A DNA stretch of 64,000 bases from Hofstenia miamia (lineage: Eukaryota; Xenacoelomorpha; Acoela). This document shows, one piece after another, positions 1 to 12,129 of this stretch. The notes beneath the pieces were generated by a model that was not told the origin of the DNA, made no database searches, and was given only the letters and a program-made list of their open reading frames with translations. The stretch covers positions 4,968,670 to 5,032,669 of the forward strand of contig SCFE01000002.1 of NCBI GenBank assembly GCA_004352715.1, given 5' to 3'. Each line of letters begins with the position of its first letter. Positions within the stretch are counted from its first letter, which is position 1. A program made the translations under genes and the position numbers.

Positions 1-2543
1 GAAAATTAACACTCATTTATTAGAGAGCTTTAACATCTAAGCCAATTAAAATTTATATACTGTTGCTGATATATAGAAGTGTGAAAGAATGAAAGATGAA
101 AGTGTATCCACCCTCTAAAGTCATTTTTGAACTTGTAAATTATATTTTGTAATGTTTTTTATTCCCTAATACACTATTCAAACATATTTTTTTATCATTT
201 TCAAAAGTAAATAATTTTAAAATGATATATATTTTAATTATACTTGTATTTTTCTTGAAGCAAATACGCCCCCATGTTTTAAAGTATCAATCAATTTTCA
301 TGCAAACCAAATAAATTCCTTAATAATACACAGAGAAATTTGATAAATGCCCAATTAGTCAACTAATAATGTCATGTATAATAATGGAAATAGAAAAATT
401 TCTATGAACAAAGAAAATAGAGATAGTATTTAAAGATAAATAAATTGAGCAGCCCATAAATAAGTGAATCACTATAGAAAGTAGTAAAGAAATTTACATA
501 ACGTCACCCAAAGGCAGATACAGAGGGGCCCCTTTAAAATAAGAAAAATTCATTAAAATTTTGCAATAATAATTCAAAAAGAAAAGTCTGTAGTACTGTC
601 AAATGGGGAGAATAGAAACAGTAAATGTGCTTTAATAAATTGCAAAGGTTTTTCATACATGTATAATGCCAATTAGCTTTAGGTATATGTATTTACAAAA
701 TCATACATTAATCTAATGAAAAATGAAATCATTGATATCTTCCTGTTGAGAAAATGAAAATGATGCAGTAACTCATTGTCTTTCTGAAGAAACACTGAAA
801 TAAAACTTGCTATTCATTATCATTGTAAATTTTCTCAATTCTTTTAAAATTAACACAAATCAATTTATAATTTCACCAGTGATCATTATTTTCTTCCAAG
901 TATACTTGCTGTTAATTTTCATCATCACAGGAATTGATTTGACTCTCTTCAATATCTTCTTCAGTGTCATACATTGCTATCTTTCTGCTTAACTGTTCTG
1001 TCATATATATTTTTATATTAGATATTATTTAATGTTCTTTAAAATATAATTTATAGACATGTATATATTTTCTTTTTTGGAATTCTATTGGCCCTTTTAA
1101 TAAGGATTCCTTTTTTCTGTGGGTAATATAATTTTAGCACAACATTTCAAATAAGTTTACTTTAAAAATATACTAATAAAACTAGATGGGCATATTTACA
1201 GCTATCCTATGCCACATAAACCTATAGTAATTAATCTATATGCAAAAGAACAATGTAAAATATTAAGCAAAGCATAAGCAATAACAAATACTACTATTTC
1301 TACTATTTCTATTCACCCCATTTGACGATACTCAATGATTTCTGTCAAATTTTTTATATTCAAATTCAATACTATACACAGATTTCACTACCATGCACCT
1401 ACTCCAAAAATCCAAAAACAAATTTCTGTGACAGATTAAAACTCAGAACAATTTTTTAAATTTTAGAATTTTTTGATTTTAGAAAGAACTTTACATTTTT
1501 GGGTCGGTTGATTTTCTTGAATTTTTTCAAAATATTTAACAATTTGACAACTCAGCATACATTCATACAATTAATTGAAAATTTTGTAATTTGTTTAATC
1601 TTATGCAATTGAAAATACACTACATATTGGCTGATTTTTAGTGCATAATGCAAAAAATCTCCCAAAAAACACAATATGCTATCATTAAAGTGTAATTTGA
1701 AATTTAAAAAAGTTGTGCTGAGTCTTGAAAATTGCACAAATATAACTATTTACATGCATATTCAATGATAATAAATCCATACATATGGCAATTAAATCTA
1801 TAGCATTAAATTGTAACAAATTGTGTACTTTATTTGAAGATAAAATTAAATTTTGTATTTTGCAGCCTTAACCTTTAAATTTGTTATTTATGCATATGCA
1901 TCTTTCATAAATTTTGAACAAGAAAAATTATGCTGAACAAGACATTTTTCGTCTGAATTAATTGCACATAATAATGAATGAAGATATATGAAATAACCCT
2001 CAAATGACTTTTAAGAAAATTAAACTAACTATACTGCAAAAACTTTTTTTCAACTTTCAAGTTTCTGTACATTTCTTAAAACTATATATTAAGATTATAA
2101 TTCTATGAGCATGTCTAAATTCATCATATTAGTTAATTGGCAAGACGTATCAATATTTACTTTGGGATCCAGTGGACCCCAATTCTCAGCTGAGGGTTAA
2201 GAAAAGCATCAAACAAACAATCATAAATATTTTCTTCAAGCAATATGCTAAATCTCAATCGTCTACAGTTCCTAAATCATCAATTGTAAAGCAGGCAAAA
2301 TTCTCCTAAATGTGTATTACATTTGTTTATAATATAGTTTTAGTTGTTTACTGAATTTATAATAATTGATAATCAAAACGTATATAGAGAAACTATAATA
2401 AATAATCCAAAGTCACATCTCAAAACAATAAATACTAACAGCGTAGTTTGCACTTTCACAATGTAGGCCCTTAAGTTATAGTGAATAATTTCAGCTGCAT
2501 GGCCTGGTTAGAGAGCACCTTGAATAATCTCTCAAATATGATG
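1..2543. other. AT-rich non-coding stretch
   Basis: Only short ORFs of low-complexity composition are present. I see no gene, RNA or terminal repeat that I can support here. Confidence 0.5.
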
Positions 2544-2855
2544 CTACTGGAGATATGATTGAAATTGATCTATAATTTTGTGCAAATATCGGACCGTTTT
2601 CTTAAAAATGGGATTAACATGAGCAATTTTTACAACTGGAAAGTAATTATTGCTTATGCACTTGTTAAATATGGTTTGCTGGGCTATAGTTTTTTTAATT
2701 GTTTTCAAAGTTTCAAAACCTGAAGAAAATTCAGGTTGAAAAAATTTGGTCGATTTATTTTTATTCTTAACTATTGGACCATTGTATTCTTCTAGATTAA
2801 TAAAAGTTTGATTTAATTCATTAGAAATTTCATAGGCATCTGGATGATTTTTCAA
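2544..2855 (-). pseudogene. LINE ORF2 fragment (linker before RT and first RT motif)
   Basis: A 103-codon open stretch resembles the region between endonuclease and reverse transcriptase of CR1/Jockey-like LINEs. An N-terminal segment of the type NELNQTFINLxEY is followed by a segment of the type FNKCISNNYFPVVKIAHVNP and IFKK, which is the usual 'FP..lK.A.V.PiFKK' lead-in to RT. Both flanks lose the frame, so it is a relic. It lies back to back with a plus-strand LINE relic starting at 2888. Family-level assignment is firm; the clade is not. Confidence 0.7.
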
Positions 2856-2887
2856 TTGTGATTTTTGAAAATTTTTATTGAAACTGC

Positions 2888-3028
2888 TGTGTGACTTATT
2901 TAATCAATGTTTGACAGAATCAACTTACCCGAATTACTTAAAAATGGCTAAGGTTTCATCAATATATAAGAAAAGAAGAAAAGTTATTGCAGAAAATTTT
3001 CGACCAGTTTCAGTTAGCAAAAATTAAT
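2888..3028 (+). pseudogene. LINE reverse transcriptase N-terminal fragment
   Basis: The frame reads LCDLFNQCLTES, then YPNYLKMAKVSSIYKKRRK, then NFRPVSVS. This is the classic non-LTR RT entry (LFN...P..lK.AkV.piyKk......nfRPiSv). It stops abruptly, and the next plus-strand homology (3033) is to the endonuclease, which should lie upstream of RT. The order is therefore scrambled, or two copies abut. Confidence 0.72.
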
Positions 3029-3032
3029 AAAA

Positions 3033-3425
3033 ATGAAAGCCTATGGGTCGAAATTCGAAATCCAGACAACAATTTTTCATAGTCAATTACTAAATATCTC
3101 TTATTGTCCAAATCAAATTTATATAAATAATTTTTTCTTACAAATGGAAGATGAACTTTCTACTGCCCTGAGTTATAACACGAATATAATGGTAATGGGA
3201 GACTGGAATATAAATCTTCTAAACGATAAGTAAAAAAGTAAGCTTGGCAATTTCCTCAATATTTCACTAATAAATAACACAATTCCTTGCACAATTTCTG
3301 CCAATAGTAAAACGCTTATTGACTATTTCATGATATCAGAAAATGTTTTGTCTTATAATTATTTTTGTTTTGAATTTCCATACTTAGATCGCTGCCTTAT
3401 AGCTACTTATTCTATAAGTTTGTAA
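3033..3425 (+). pseudogene. LINE AP-endonuclease fragment
   Basis: The fragment reads NTNIMVMGDWNINLLND (the GDxN motif of AP-like endonucleases), then, after a stop, SKLGNFLNISLINN, KTLIDYFMIS and finally an RCLIATYS segment at the place of the SDH motif, which is lost. EN residues are thus in order but with at least one stop (3231-3233). It is a dead LINE copy adjacent to RT debris. Confidence 0.72.
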
Positions 3426-3430
3426 ACCCA

Positions 3431-4270
3431 CTAAATCTTGGATAAAAATAAGAGAAAGATCAACAGAAAATGTCGAAAAACTGGAATTTCATATATTCAA
3501 CAACAACATATATTTAAGTTCTCATGTACATATACATGTATTAAGTTAACAAACTTATTAAGAACATAAATAATGCAACTTTCTTCATAAGAGCTTAGTT
3601 ATGTCAGTAAATGTTTGTTTCTTGATTACGTTTGCAAATTACATATAATTTAAAAAATATTTTTACTTATTGTTCATTATTAACACCTAATGAAATCCTA
3701 TCACAGTTAACAATTGGGATATATACTGCCCATAAAAATATATTCTTTCATCCGAATATTACAAAAAAACTGAAAATAATGTTTCAAAGCCATGCTGAAT
3801 AGTAATAAATTATGCGTTTTTTCTATTTTAAATAGTTTAACACGAAAAACTGAATAGGCATACAACCTTTTGGAATATTTTAAAACTTAATTGGAAAATG
3901 TTTTATAAGTAACTTCTCGCAATTTTTTCGAACTGATATTGAGCAGTAAAATATATCTCTCACGATAACATTTATTTACAAATCTTGTGCAAATAATAGA
4001 CTATGTGCAATTGAAAATGATGTGCTAAGGTTTCCATAAATAAAAAAATTTAAATATGATATTGAGAAAAAAATCATTAGATCCATGTTAAACCAAACGG
4101 AGAAATGTGTGTTTAACAAGTTAATTTCGAAATAATAAAAACTGTCTTAAGAACATTAATATCAAGAAGTACAAAACAAATGCTTTATAGAAAATGAATC
4201 AAATCCTTTTATCTTTGATAAAAATATTTACACCAACACACATGTATATTAAAATTAAAAACAAATAAAA
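3431..4270. other. Non-coding AT-rich stretch
   Basis: No recognisable coding or terminal-repeat structure. It includes the region just downstream of the ZDHHC6-like stop codon, so part may be 3' UTR. Confidence 0.4.
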
Positions 4271-4379
4271 TTAGTAATTCTTTTTATCAAAAGCTTGACA
4301 TTTTCTGACACAATTACGTAGAACCCAGCCGCGCGCCAACGTTTTCCCATCTACTATTCTATCACCATAAATCCAATGT
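4271..4379 (-). CDS. ZDHHC6-like last exon (end of SH3-like tail)
   Basis: Starts by completing a codon, then [27 protein letters not shown] and the stop TAA at 4271-4273. Family members have YWLYGD....GWFP..CV here. The acceptor is TTTAG at 4380. It needs an upstream exon ending two bases into a codon, which I could not place in 4380-7673. Confidence 0.85.
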
Positions 4380-6594
4380 CTAAACATATAACAGTTAGTC
4401 CCTGTCTTTTGTGAGGTAATATTGCCAGTATAGCTCATTTACGCCTATAACAATGGATAAAAAGAAACAAAAGCAAGAATTTGATACTTGTAAAAACTGA
4501 AAATCTTGCCTTCTTGGCTTTCGCAAATGAAGTGAAACTTAAAATATATGACCTATCTAGTAAAAAGTAAGGTGGACCCCTCTGTACTATCAAATTTCAA
4601 AATCTTTCTAATTATGTTACCTCATAAGCTGTGTTTTCCTTTTCATATGATATTGTTCTTGGGAAAATATTATTAATATTCATGCATATTAAGCTCGATA
4701 AAGACGCATCAAATTTTGTGTATTACAATATTCAGTTGTGCTATTCCTTAATTAGAGTAGTTTAGTTTTGCTAAATTTTTGTGTCACTGTGGATTTTTTG
4801 TTATGATTTTATCGTTGCGATCTGACAGCAATCTATGGCTATCGAAGAACTAGATGGAAACTGACAATTTTCAAAAGTAGTGAGGCAACGTCAATAAAGA
4901 CCGTAGAAGTTCAAAATAAGGCGCGTATACCAACGACATATTTAAATAATGTCAACAGAAATTCAATTCTAAAAGCTCAAACTCGAAAAGAATAAGCAAA
5001 GAGATATATGAATGAGCAAGTCATTTGAACAAGTTATTCGACATAGCCAATAAAGGTGTTTTTACATTAAGATAAAGATGAAACAGTTTATTGACGAACA
5101 AGAGCAATGTTTATTGGGGGTGTTGATAGGCAGTTAAGCCTTAAAAAAAGATCTATCCGATGCCAAGAAGTAGACAATATAAGAAAGAGAAAAGATTAAC
5201 GTAATTGTACCACACTTAATTGAATTATATTTGCATAACAGTAGAACAAATATACAATACGGATGACAGTGGTGAAAGTTCCGATTCCGATATACCAAGT
5301 AATTCAGATTTTGGTTGTGAGAGATTCAAAACGCCAAGAATTGAGTATATTAATTATCCCAATGAACATGATAATGATTTTGTTCAATTGAAGCTGCCAA
5401 GACAATTGAGGAAACGTGAATGTATTTTACAGATTGCAGATAGGTTGGGCATGTCCAATCCTGACTTATTTGGTGCAATTCGCTCTGTGATAAAAGAATC
5501 CAACGTGTCTCTAGAAAAATAAATTATTCATATCTCCTTCAACAATCTTGCGCAATCAAGAGCAGAACAGATTCGTTATTTCAATTGAAATGTTTGAAAA
5601 ATTTCAGAGATAAATCTACAAATTTGATTATTCTTTGAGATGGAACGATGCGAAAAGAAATATTTGGAAACTCTGTTAACCGACTTGCTGTAAGTTGCAA
5701 GTGATTCCGATGTATACAAATCTGGAAAGCTTCTTGAAATTAGACAAATAAGTACGAGCACTGGCGCTGACCAGGCACATTTTGGTATTTCTTTAGCGAG
5801 AGAATGAAATGTCGACAATGACGTTATAGGCATGTATTTCGATACTACCCGTTCTAATACCGAGAAGAAAGTCAAAGATGCAGCTGTTTTTATGGAAAAA
5901 TATTAAATAGAGGTATTTTATGGTTGCCATGTCGTCATTATACAAAACTTTTAAGAAATTAGGTAAACCAAAATATGACATTTAATGTTTTTGGACCACC
6001 TTAGTGCATGGTTGTAAAATATATGAGGAAACGAAAAAAAAATGGCTTCAGAAATAATACTATACTTTCGGCCTCTGGAAGCAATAAAGATATCTCCTAT
6101 GTTGATTGGAATTCGATTCTCGTCGGTCCACGGAGCAGCCCAGAGGACTCGAATACCCTGAGTGATTGGACAACAAGCGCCATTGTAATATTTAATAACT
6201 TCAAACTCTACCTAAATGATTTTGTGATAAAAATAAATAGCACATCATAACATTAGATAAAACTAACGCTATTAAGTCATATTTCAAAGTGAATTTCAAA
6301 ATCGTATTTTAAAGAATTTAAAGTTACATACGACTACATTAACATAAAGAATAGAAAACGGTGGTGACTATCATGCTTTGTAACATATGAATTTAATGAG
6401 TCCATTAAATTCATATATCCAAAGGGCCCTACTTGAAATTCTACACATATAATACATATTGTGCAAAATTGCCCAAAAAGTAAGGTGATCATATTTCCAT
6501 TTGTACACAGAACCCGTAAAAAATGTTTAACAAATTTCAGAATTTGTAAAATAATTTTTGATAACAAGCGGTATTTTCAATGAATTTATATACA

Positions 6595-6628
<34 letters not shown>

Positions 6629-9600
6629 NNNNNNNNNNNNNNNNNNNNNNNNNNNNNNNNNNNNNNNNNNNNNNNNNNNNNNNNNNNNNNNNNNNNNNNN
6701 NNNNNNNNNNNNNNNNNNNNNNNNNNNNNNNNNNNNNNNNNNNNNNNNNNNNNNNNNNNNNNNNNNNNNNNNNNNNNNNNNNNNNNNNNNATATATATAT
6801 ATATATATTTATATATTAGTGAAATATGCATAAAAAGTTAATCGTTTATTCTATTAGAATTGAAAGGAATAGTGTATAAAAATGCAAAACTGTCAATTAG
6901 AATATATTTTATAATAGCGAAAACAGATGACTTCCCATGTGTTTAGTAGAATTAATTTTAATAACAAATGAATCATAAACAATCATAAATGGATGTTAAA
7001 AACATCCGTTTTAAAAGATGTGAAAAAAAATAACGGGTATTGATTGTTGTTCAAAAATGCAAAAATGCATACAGGTCACGTGGGAACCTAACTTCAGCAC
7101 TCAAGAAAATAATTCTTGGCGGAGATAGCAATTGGATTTTTCAAATGGGTAATAGAACCTCATGAATTTTGTGAAAATCTTAAAAAAATATTTTGAATAT
7201 TTAATAATTAACAAAATTAAGTCGTATTCCAAGTAATTCAATACTTTGAAGATTGAATTGTGTACTTCAAGAGCTTATTTTAAGATTTACAATCATTTCA
7301 TTTATAATCGTCAAGATGAACGCAAATATGCTCTGATAAATTTCAAATTAAAAACTCACAGCAAAGAGTGCAAGATTAAAAATTAACGTGTACCATAGTA
7401 GAGAAGTATTTGATACAAATTATTATTGAAATCATAGCAGCCCACACAACACAAAGCCATAATTTTAAGATAGCTTATTCAGTGCTTTCATATTTTAATA
7501 TACAAAAAAATCCAATATATAACCATTAATTATATTTTGTTAATTATTTGGGAATTGTTAAACTGAGTACAATCCTTAAATAATTACACCTTCCCCAACA
7601 ACTATAGCTGATTATGGTAAAAACCCATTGATAAATTTCAAAATTCCGAAGATAATTAAAAGATATAGCTTACTGAACGATCACGTTTAAGCTGTTTCTG
7701 CTCAAGCTGTTCCATCTAAAATACAAATTAAGAGATCAGAATAATGGAATTTTACTAACTGTAAGGGAATATTGGTTACATCCCTGGCGAACATTCCACG
7801 TTATCCCATCACCAGGATGCAGCCATTGCATAAAATTTTTGTATTTGCCTAAATCGTATGGATAAAAGTAAGCTTCTCCACTAGTCTGTCGCCGAGCCTT
7901 GGCCTAAACAAATAGATTACATGCCAAGTAGAACAAATTCGTGTTAACTCAAGTAGTTAAGATAGGTATTTCATACTAGTTAAAGGGTGATAAGAGACTT
8001 TATATGAACGATAGAAAATATGAAAACAGAAACAGAATATTTTAGTTGGAGAGGGGTTGTTAAAAATTTAGCATGCTTCTGGAGATATATAGTCACAATA
8101 TCCACCTTCATGAAATTCTGTGGTGCGTCATTCCCGCTTACGACATCTTTTGAGAGAATATTTTTTGTATTATGTACATGTATATTAAAAAACCTCTAGA
8201 ATGTAACTGTTCAAATTTAACTATTAAATCATTAAAGGAAAGGTCTTGGTATTGTCCTAGATATTCCCAAACATATGGAAGATGCTTAGTAATTTTGGAA
8301 AAAACACGCAATTTCTAAACAATAACTAATAATATTATCACTAAGAAAACCAAAATTCTCTACTTCACTTCTTGTTTTTTTACGCGTGAAACATTATTTA
8401 TTGTTATAATTAGCACATTTTGCACAACTGTATTATTTAAAACGATTCGAAATATTCCTTACTGCTTCTAAGTCACATATTTCTACGCCTTTGCATCAAA
8501 GAACATTACACAAGTTATACGAAGAAAGTGTATTTTATGAAAAATATGCAAAACAAGTTAATGGCACGAATTTGAAAAAAATATCACTCGAAGTTTACCT
8601 TAAAATAAGAATTGTAATATTAATTGAAAAACAAAACTTACCTTGTGAACGATCCAATCTTCAATCCCTGTTTGATTTCTTAGAATGGCGATAAACTAAA
8701 CAAATTTGATAAAACTATTAGTTTATCCCAAAAAATCAATAATTTCAAGAAAAATATAAATGAATTTCTAAACAACAGTAGAAAAAATGACATTGAGGCA
8801 GTTTTAAATAGTATGAAATGGCATTTATCATGTATAAGCAATAAAATTTCAAAATATGTTTGTCATTATTCAGCAATGAATCTATTTTCAAACATGCTGG
8901 AAATAATGAATATTTACTCATTTATTATTAAACATTATATAAAGAACAATAAAAATAAAAATTTCACAAATGCGGCTATAAACGTTTCTCTTGTTGTCAA
9001 TAAAATATATTAAATAGCTTCAAAAAATATTCCATACAGGATTCTTTGCTTTAGCTCATCATTGAGAAGGCATCAGAACTACATACATTTTTATAAAACA
9101 ATGACTCAAATTGTATTTAATGTTGTCCGTTATCATTTTTTTAGGAGAACCTCTTCTCCACGCTAATGTTGAACAATCTAAGCCCAACTCAATTTTATTA
9201 CCCAATTAAGTTAGTGTAGTGACATAGAATTAATATGCCTGCAAAAGACAGGTAAGTATGAGAAGATAAATTTTAAATAATATTGTAAACATTATTTAAT
9301 TTTGTATTTTCACTATGTTATTTCGTTGATTTGTACTTTTCAGTCAAGTTCACATTTTAATATTACAAATGAAAGAGTTAATTGTTAAATGCAAAGATGT
9401 ATAATGTATTCCCGAAATCAATTGAAATAATGTAAGCAATAGCAAAACGTAATCACAGTGAAAATTTTACAAAAAATAAAACATCAGATTGAGCTTACAT
9501 TGCAATTTAAACAACAACACTGATAAAAACATTTTTAAATCTGGAAGATGTAAGTTAATTTATCCGATCCAGCTCAAATCATGATCAAATTCAATCAGCA

Positions 9601-11505
9601 TCTAGATAATGTCCTAACTGTTTGCAGGCAGAACAATGTTATTTGGTCATAAAATGCTTCTGCCCTATGATTGCTAATACATACGCTAATGAACTCAAAT
9701 TAATATGAGTGCTAAAATCAAGCAATAGGTTTTAAAAACAAAATGGGTTCAAAAATCATCTGCAAGATGCAGGTTGACAACAACCGATGTGGACGATATC
9801 TGTAAAAAAATATAATTAGCACACATAGCGTGAAAAGGCATTACGAAAATGCAGATGACAAATGCAAAAACAGTCAGTAGCTATTTGCCTAAATATATGG
9901 AAGATTTTCGAATTAAGTGTATAGCGTAGTAATTACCTGAGTAACAAACAAAAATCCGACAGTAGCAATGCAACCAATACAAATTCCTGATCCCATCAAC
10001 GAGCAAATAAAAAGCGTGATCGTGTAATCGAAGATAGCAGCGCGAGTAATGAAGGATTGCTAAAATGATAGTAAATGTGATATTTAACATTTTAAGCGCG
10101 CGCGCAAACGAGTCCAATTTTATTGAAAAGGTAATTAAGGAGAGCAATGTGATAAATTTGCATTTCTCCAATCTGATTTCTTATCTTAATTGGCCTAGAA
10201 GGAAAAGTTGTATCGTTTGCGCTAGGCCTTACGTCACACATTAAAATAAAATGAATCAATCTAAGTTTCTTTCAGAGAGTAATTGATTGAAATAAAGAAT
10301 GAGTCATATATACATATATCTAAATGGGTGATTGAATTGGTCATTATCTAGATTCAACACAGCGTTTATTATAGAAGAAATTTATTTATCTGGGAATATG
10401 TGGTACTGTATTTCTAATAATACAATTATTTTAAGGCTCCTTGATAATACATTTTTTGGCATTGACAATAATAATATTTTGAATGGATTAATATAGTGAT
10501 AAAATGATGGTATTACCGTGAAATTCGTGTAATAAATAATGCACATACAGTAAACATGATGTCGTAGCAACCAAAAACCAGAACAGCCAGAGCATGGAAG
10601 GTGAATAAAGGCACAAGGAAGAGAAAGACTACGAAATAGTAGTGATTATCGTGACCAACACAAGTATTTATCCACGGACAATGGTGATCCATTTTTAGAA
10701 CGCATCTAAATAGAATGAAACGTAATTTGAAACGTAGAGCATATACTAGCTGCTAAAATCCGATTTTGAATTGGTTTTTACATAAATAAATTCATATGAC
10801 ACTCAATGCGTTTACTTCGAATTAGGCAGTTTTCGGCAAAATGAATAGCTAAGAATCATTTCAAAAATATTTCTGAACTTATATTTAATGACGTCATCAA
10901 AAATAATGATGGCATCAAATTTCTTACCATTGCAAATTAATAGCGCCGATGTGAAGAATCTTTGTGCAAAGTTTCGTTTTAATATAATAATCCAATCCGG
11001 AGTTAGATGAGAAAAGGAAATACTCCCAACCCAGACTTGAGGAGCCCAAAATCCCCAAGTTGAATAGGGTTAAAACGTTACTTTACATACAAGATTTCTT
11101 AGGATATTAATGATGTAGTAAATGGAAAAAATATTAAAATAAACTACCTTTGGCACTTTCGGCAATGATGACTCCGAGGTACTTTGTAACCATCACATAT
11201 TTTGCAAAACTGCAAAAATTTTGCATCTTTATAATCTTTCTAAAAATATACCAGTAAAAATATAATTGATACTTTCTTACCGGCTTCCAGTTAAGTTGAG
11301 TATATCCTGGTCCAACAATAGAAGCACTTAAAAAATAATAAACTATCAATTCCGTTTCCACAATCACTGACAAAATATGCAACAAATAACCTAGTGAAAC
11401 GGGAGGGAAGAATATTAAAACATTATAAAAGACGGTAACAAATAAGAATAATATAATGAAAAGTGCACTAAGTGGACCCCAATGAAAAATAGTCCTCCAG
11501 GGCAT
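4271..11505 (-). CDS. ZDHHC6-like palmitoyltransferase gene (spliced, one exon not found)
   Basis: An S-acyltransferase that moves palmitate from palmitoyl-CoA to cysteines of target proteins; the ZDHHC6 family works in the ER membrane. Coding exons read on the minus strand: 11281-11505, 11148-11239, 10549-10705, 9937-10059, 8642-8695, 7760-7903, 7674-7715, then an unplaced exon, and 4271-4379 with the stop. All introns are GT..AG and phases agree across seven junctions. Diagnostic pieces are HWGP near the start, the Cys-rich domain [29 protein letters not shown] with the catalytic DHHC, a fourth-membrane-segment exon, [21 protein letters not shown] and a C-terminal [16 protein letters not shown] like the SH3-type tail of ZDHHC6. 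An in-frame TAA directly precedes the ATG. No stops occur in the placed exons, so it is probably functional. About 45 residues are missing from my model. Confidence 0.92.
5220..6010 (+). pseudogene. Decayed transposase-related gene (DTTxSNT / CRHH family)
   Basis: Lies in the last intron of the ZDHHC6-like gene, opposite strand. A 100-codon open frame (5220-5522) is followed, with frameshifts and stops, by pieces [26 protein letters not shown], then [30 protein letters not shown], and FNVFGPP. The order and motifs (…DG.....VDRLPV…FDTTsSNTG…L.CRHHi.E…v.GPSSGP) match an abundant, probably transposase-derived family of repeated genes in aphids and cnidarians that I know only as uncharacterised. 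At least four disruptions make it a pseudogene. Confidence 0.65.
6600..6812. repeat. (AT)n microsatellite with assembly gap
   Basis: (AT)n runs at 6600-6628 and 6791-6812 enclose an N run at 6629-6790. The gap is probably unassembled dinucleotide repeat. Open frames across it are artefacts. Confidence 0.95.
7674..7715 (-). CDS. ZDHHC6-like exon 7
   Basis: 14 codons, [14 protein letters not shown], equivalent to the 'EQLKQK..KR.RS' stretch. Acceptor TTTTAG, donor GTAAGC, phase 0. Confidence 0.85.
7760..7903 (-). CDS. ZDHHC6-like exon 6
   Basis: 48 codons, from [19 protein letters not shown] to [11 protein letters not shown]. The PYD.G...NF.Q, 'DG..W.VR.GC.QYSLT' pattern is specific to ZDHHC6-type proteins. 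Phase 0 at both ends; the donor is GTTAGT, weaker than the others. Confidence 0.92.
8642..8695 (-). CDS. ZDHHC6-like exon 5
   Basis: 18 codons, [18 protein letters not shown], flanked by TTTAG and GTAAG. Matches the conserved 'iLRN.T.IE.WI..K' stretch after the last membrane helix. Too short to be seen as an ORF. Confidence 0.9.
9937..10059 (-). CDS. ZDHHC6-like exon 4 (membrane segment 4)
   Basis: 41 codons, [12 protein letters not shown] followed by a Gly-rich hydrophobic helix ending VTQ, between AG and GTAATT. Of three frames, only this one is free of stops, hydrophobic, and phase-compatible with both neighbours. Confidence 0.85.
10549..10705 (-). CDS. ZDHHC6-like exon 3 (catalytic DHHC and membrane segment 3)
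   Basis: Begins by completing Arg, then [20 protein letters not shown], followed by a long hydrophobic helix. DHHC is intact. The donor GTATGTG at 10548 gives phase 0 and joins in frame with the next exon; a later possible donor would break the frame. Confidence 0.93.
11148..11239 (-). CDS. ZDHHC6-like exon 2 (first half of Cys-rich domain)
   Basis: Reads [20 protein letters not shown] then [10 protein letters not shown]; phase 0 start, two-base end. Carries the zinc-binding Cys/His ligands of the DHHC-CRD. The donor is GTAGTT. The long minus-strand open frame across this exon is a different frame and not the product. Confidence 0.92.
11281..11505 (-). CDS. ZDHHC6-like exon 1 (first two membrane segments)
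   Basis: 75 codons from the ATG, starting [11 protein letters not shown]; two hydrophobic helices follow, then [13 protein letters not shown] before the donor GTAAGA. The HWGP and VGPG..P..W.P signatures match insect and vertebrate ZDHHC6 proteins. The exon extends 13 bp upstream to an AG at 11519-11520, so a 5' UTR intron is likely. Confidence 0.9.
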
Positions 11506-12129
11506 TTATCGCCATCAACTAAAATGAGAAATTCTATTTAATAAAAGCGTAAAAATTGGAGTTATTGCAGTTTTTGAAAATATGTATAAATAAATCATAA
11601 CCAGTGACTAAGATTACTGCATACTTAAAAAATATTAATTCAGGACCAGGTAGATGATTTGATTTTAATTACAATCGGATAAATAAATGGCAGATTAGTG
11701 AAACGAAATTTTTCAAACTTGGACATAATACGAAACCATTAGTTCGTCTTTGCTTGCGATTGGTGATATAAGAGTAGTAATTCTGTCTTACAACGTCTGA
11801 TTAACAACATAGTGTAACAAAATTGAAACCAGGACTCTACAAATAGCAGTCTGAATAATCAAACCTGCTAATAGCAGTAAAAATAACAAAGGAAGTTTTG
11901 CATAATTTCTTCTACATTTGAAATAAGTACTGGCTTTCACATGAATTCGACACCAAAATTCTTTGATGATATTTCGTATTAGAGCAAAAGCAAATTTACT
12001 GCTACAAAATACAAAAATAGAATATATATATATATATAAATTCCACAGTATATAATGCCAGCATAAATAGTCGCATGCGTTTAGAGCGCCAGTATATATA
12101 TAAACTATATCAATAAACTTGCGCAATTA

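Noticed and set aside
6558-6833. ORFs across N runs (also 49004-49322 and 51607-51991)
   Set aside because: Length comes from undefined bases and (AT)n or poly-C, not from coding sequence.
7081-7200. Candidate missing ZDHHC6 exon containing [13 protein letters not shown] on the minus strand
   Set aside because: Superficial likeness to the family's 'EPRIQL..GE', but no acceptor/donor pair gives the required phases and the frame does not extend.
8491-9013. Two plus-strand ORFs of 66-67 codons inside the ZDHHC6-like introns
   Set aside because: Low-complexity Lys/Asn/Ile composition; the first is opposite a true exon at 8642-8695.
11788-12126. 112-codon minus-strand hydrophobic ORF upstream of the ZDHHC6-like gene
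   Set aside because: No family resemblance; hydrophobic reading is common in AT-rich DNA. It ends close to a plausible splice-like context but I cannot support a gene.
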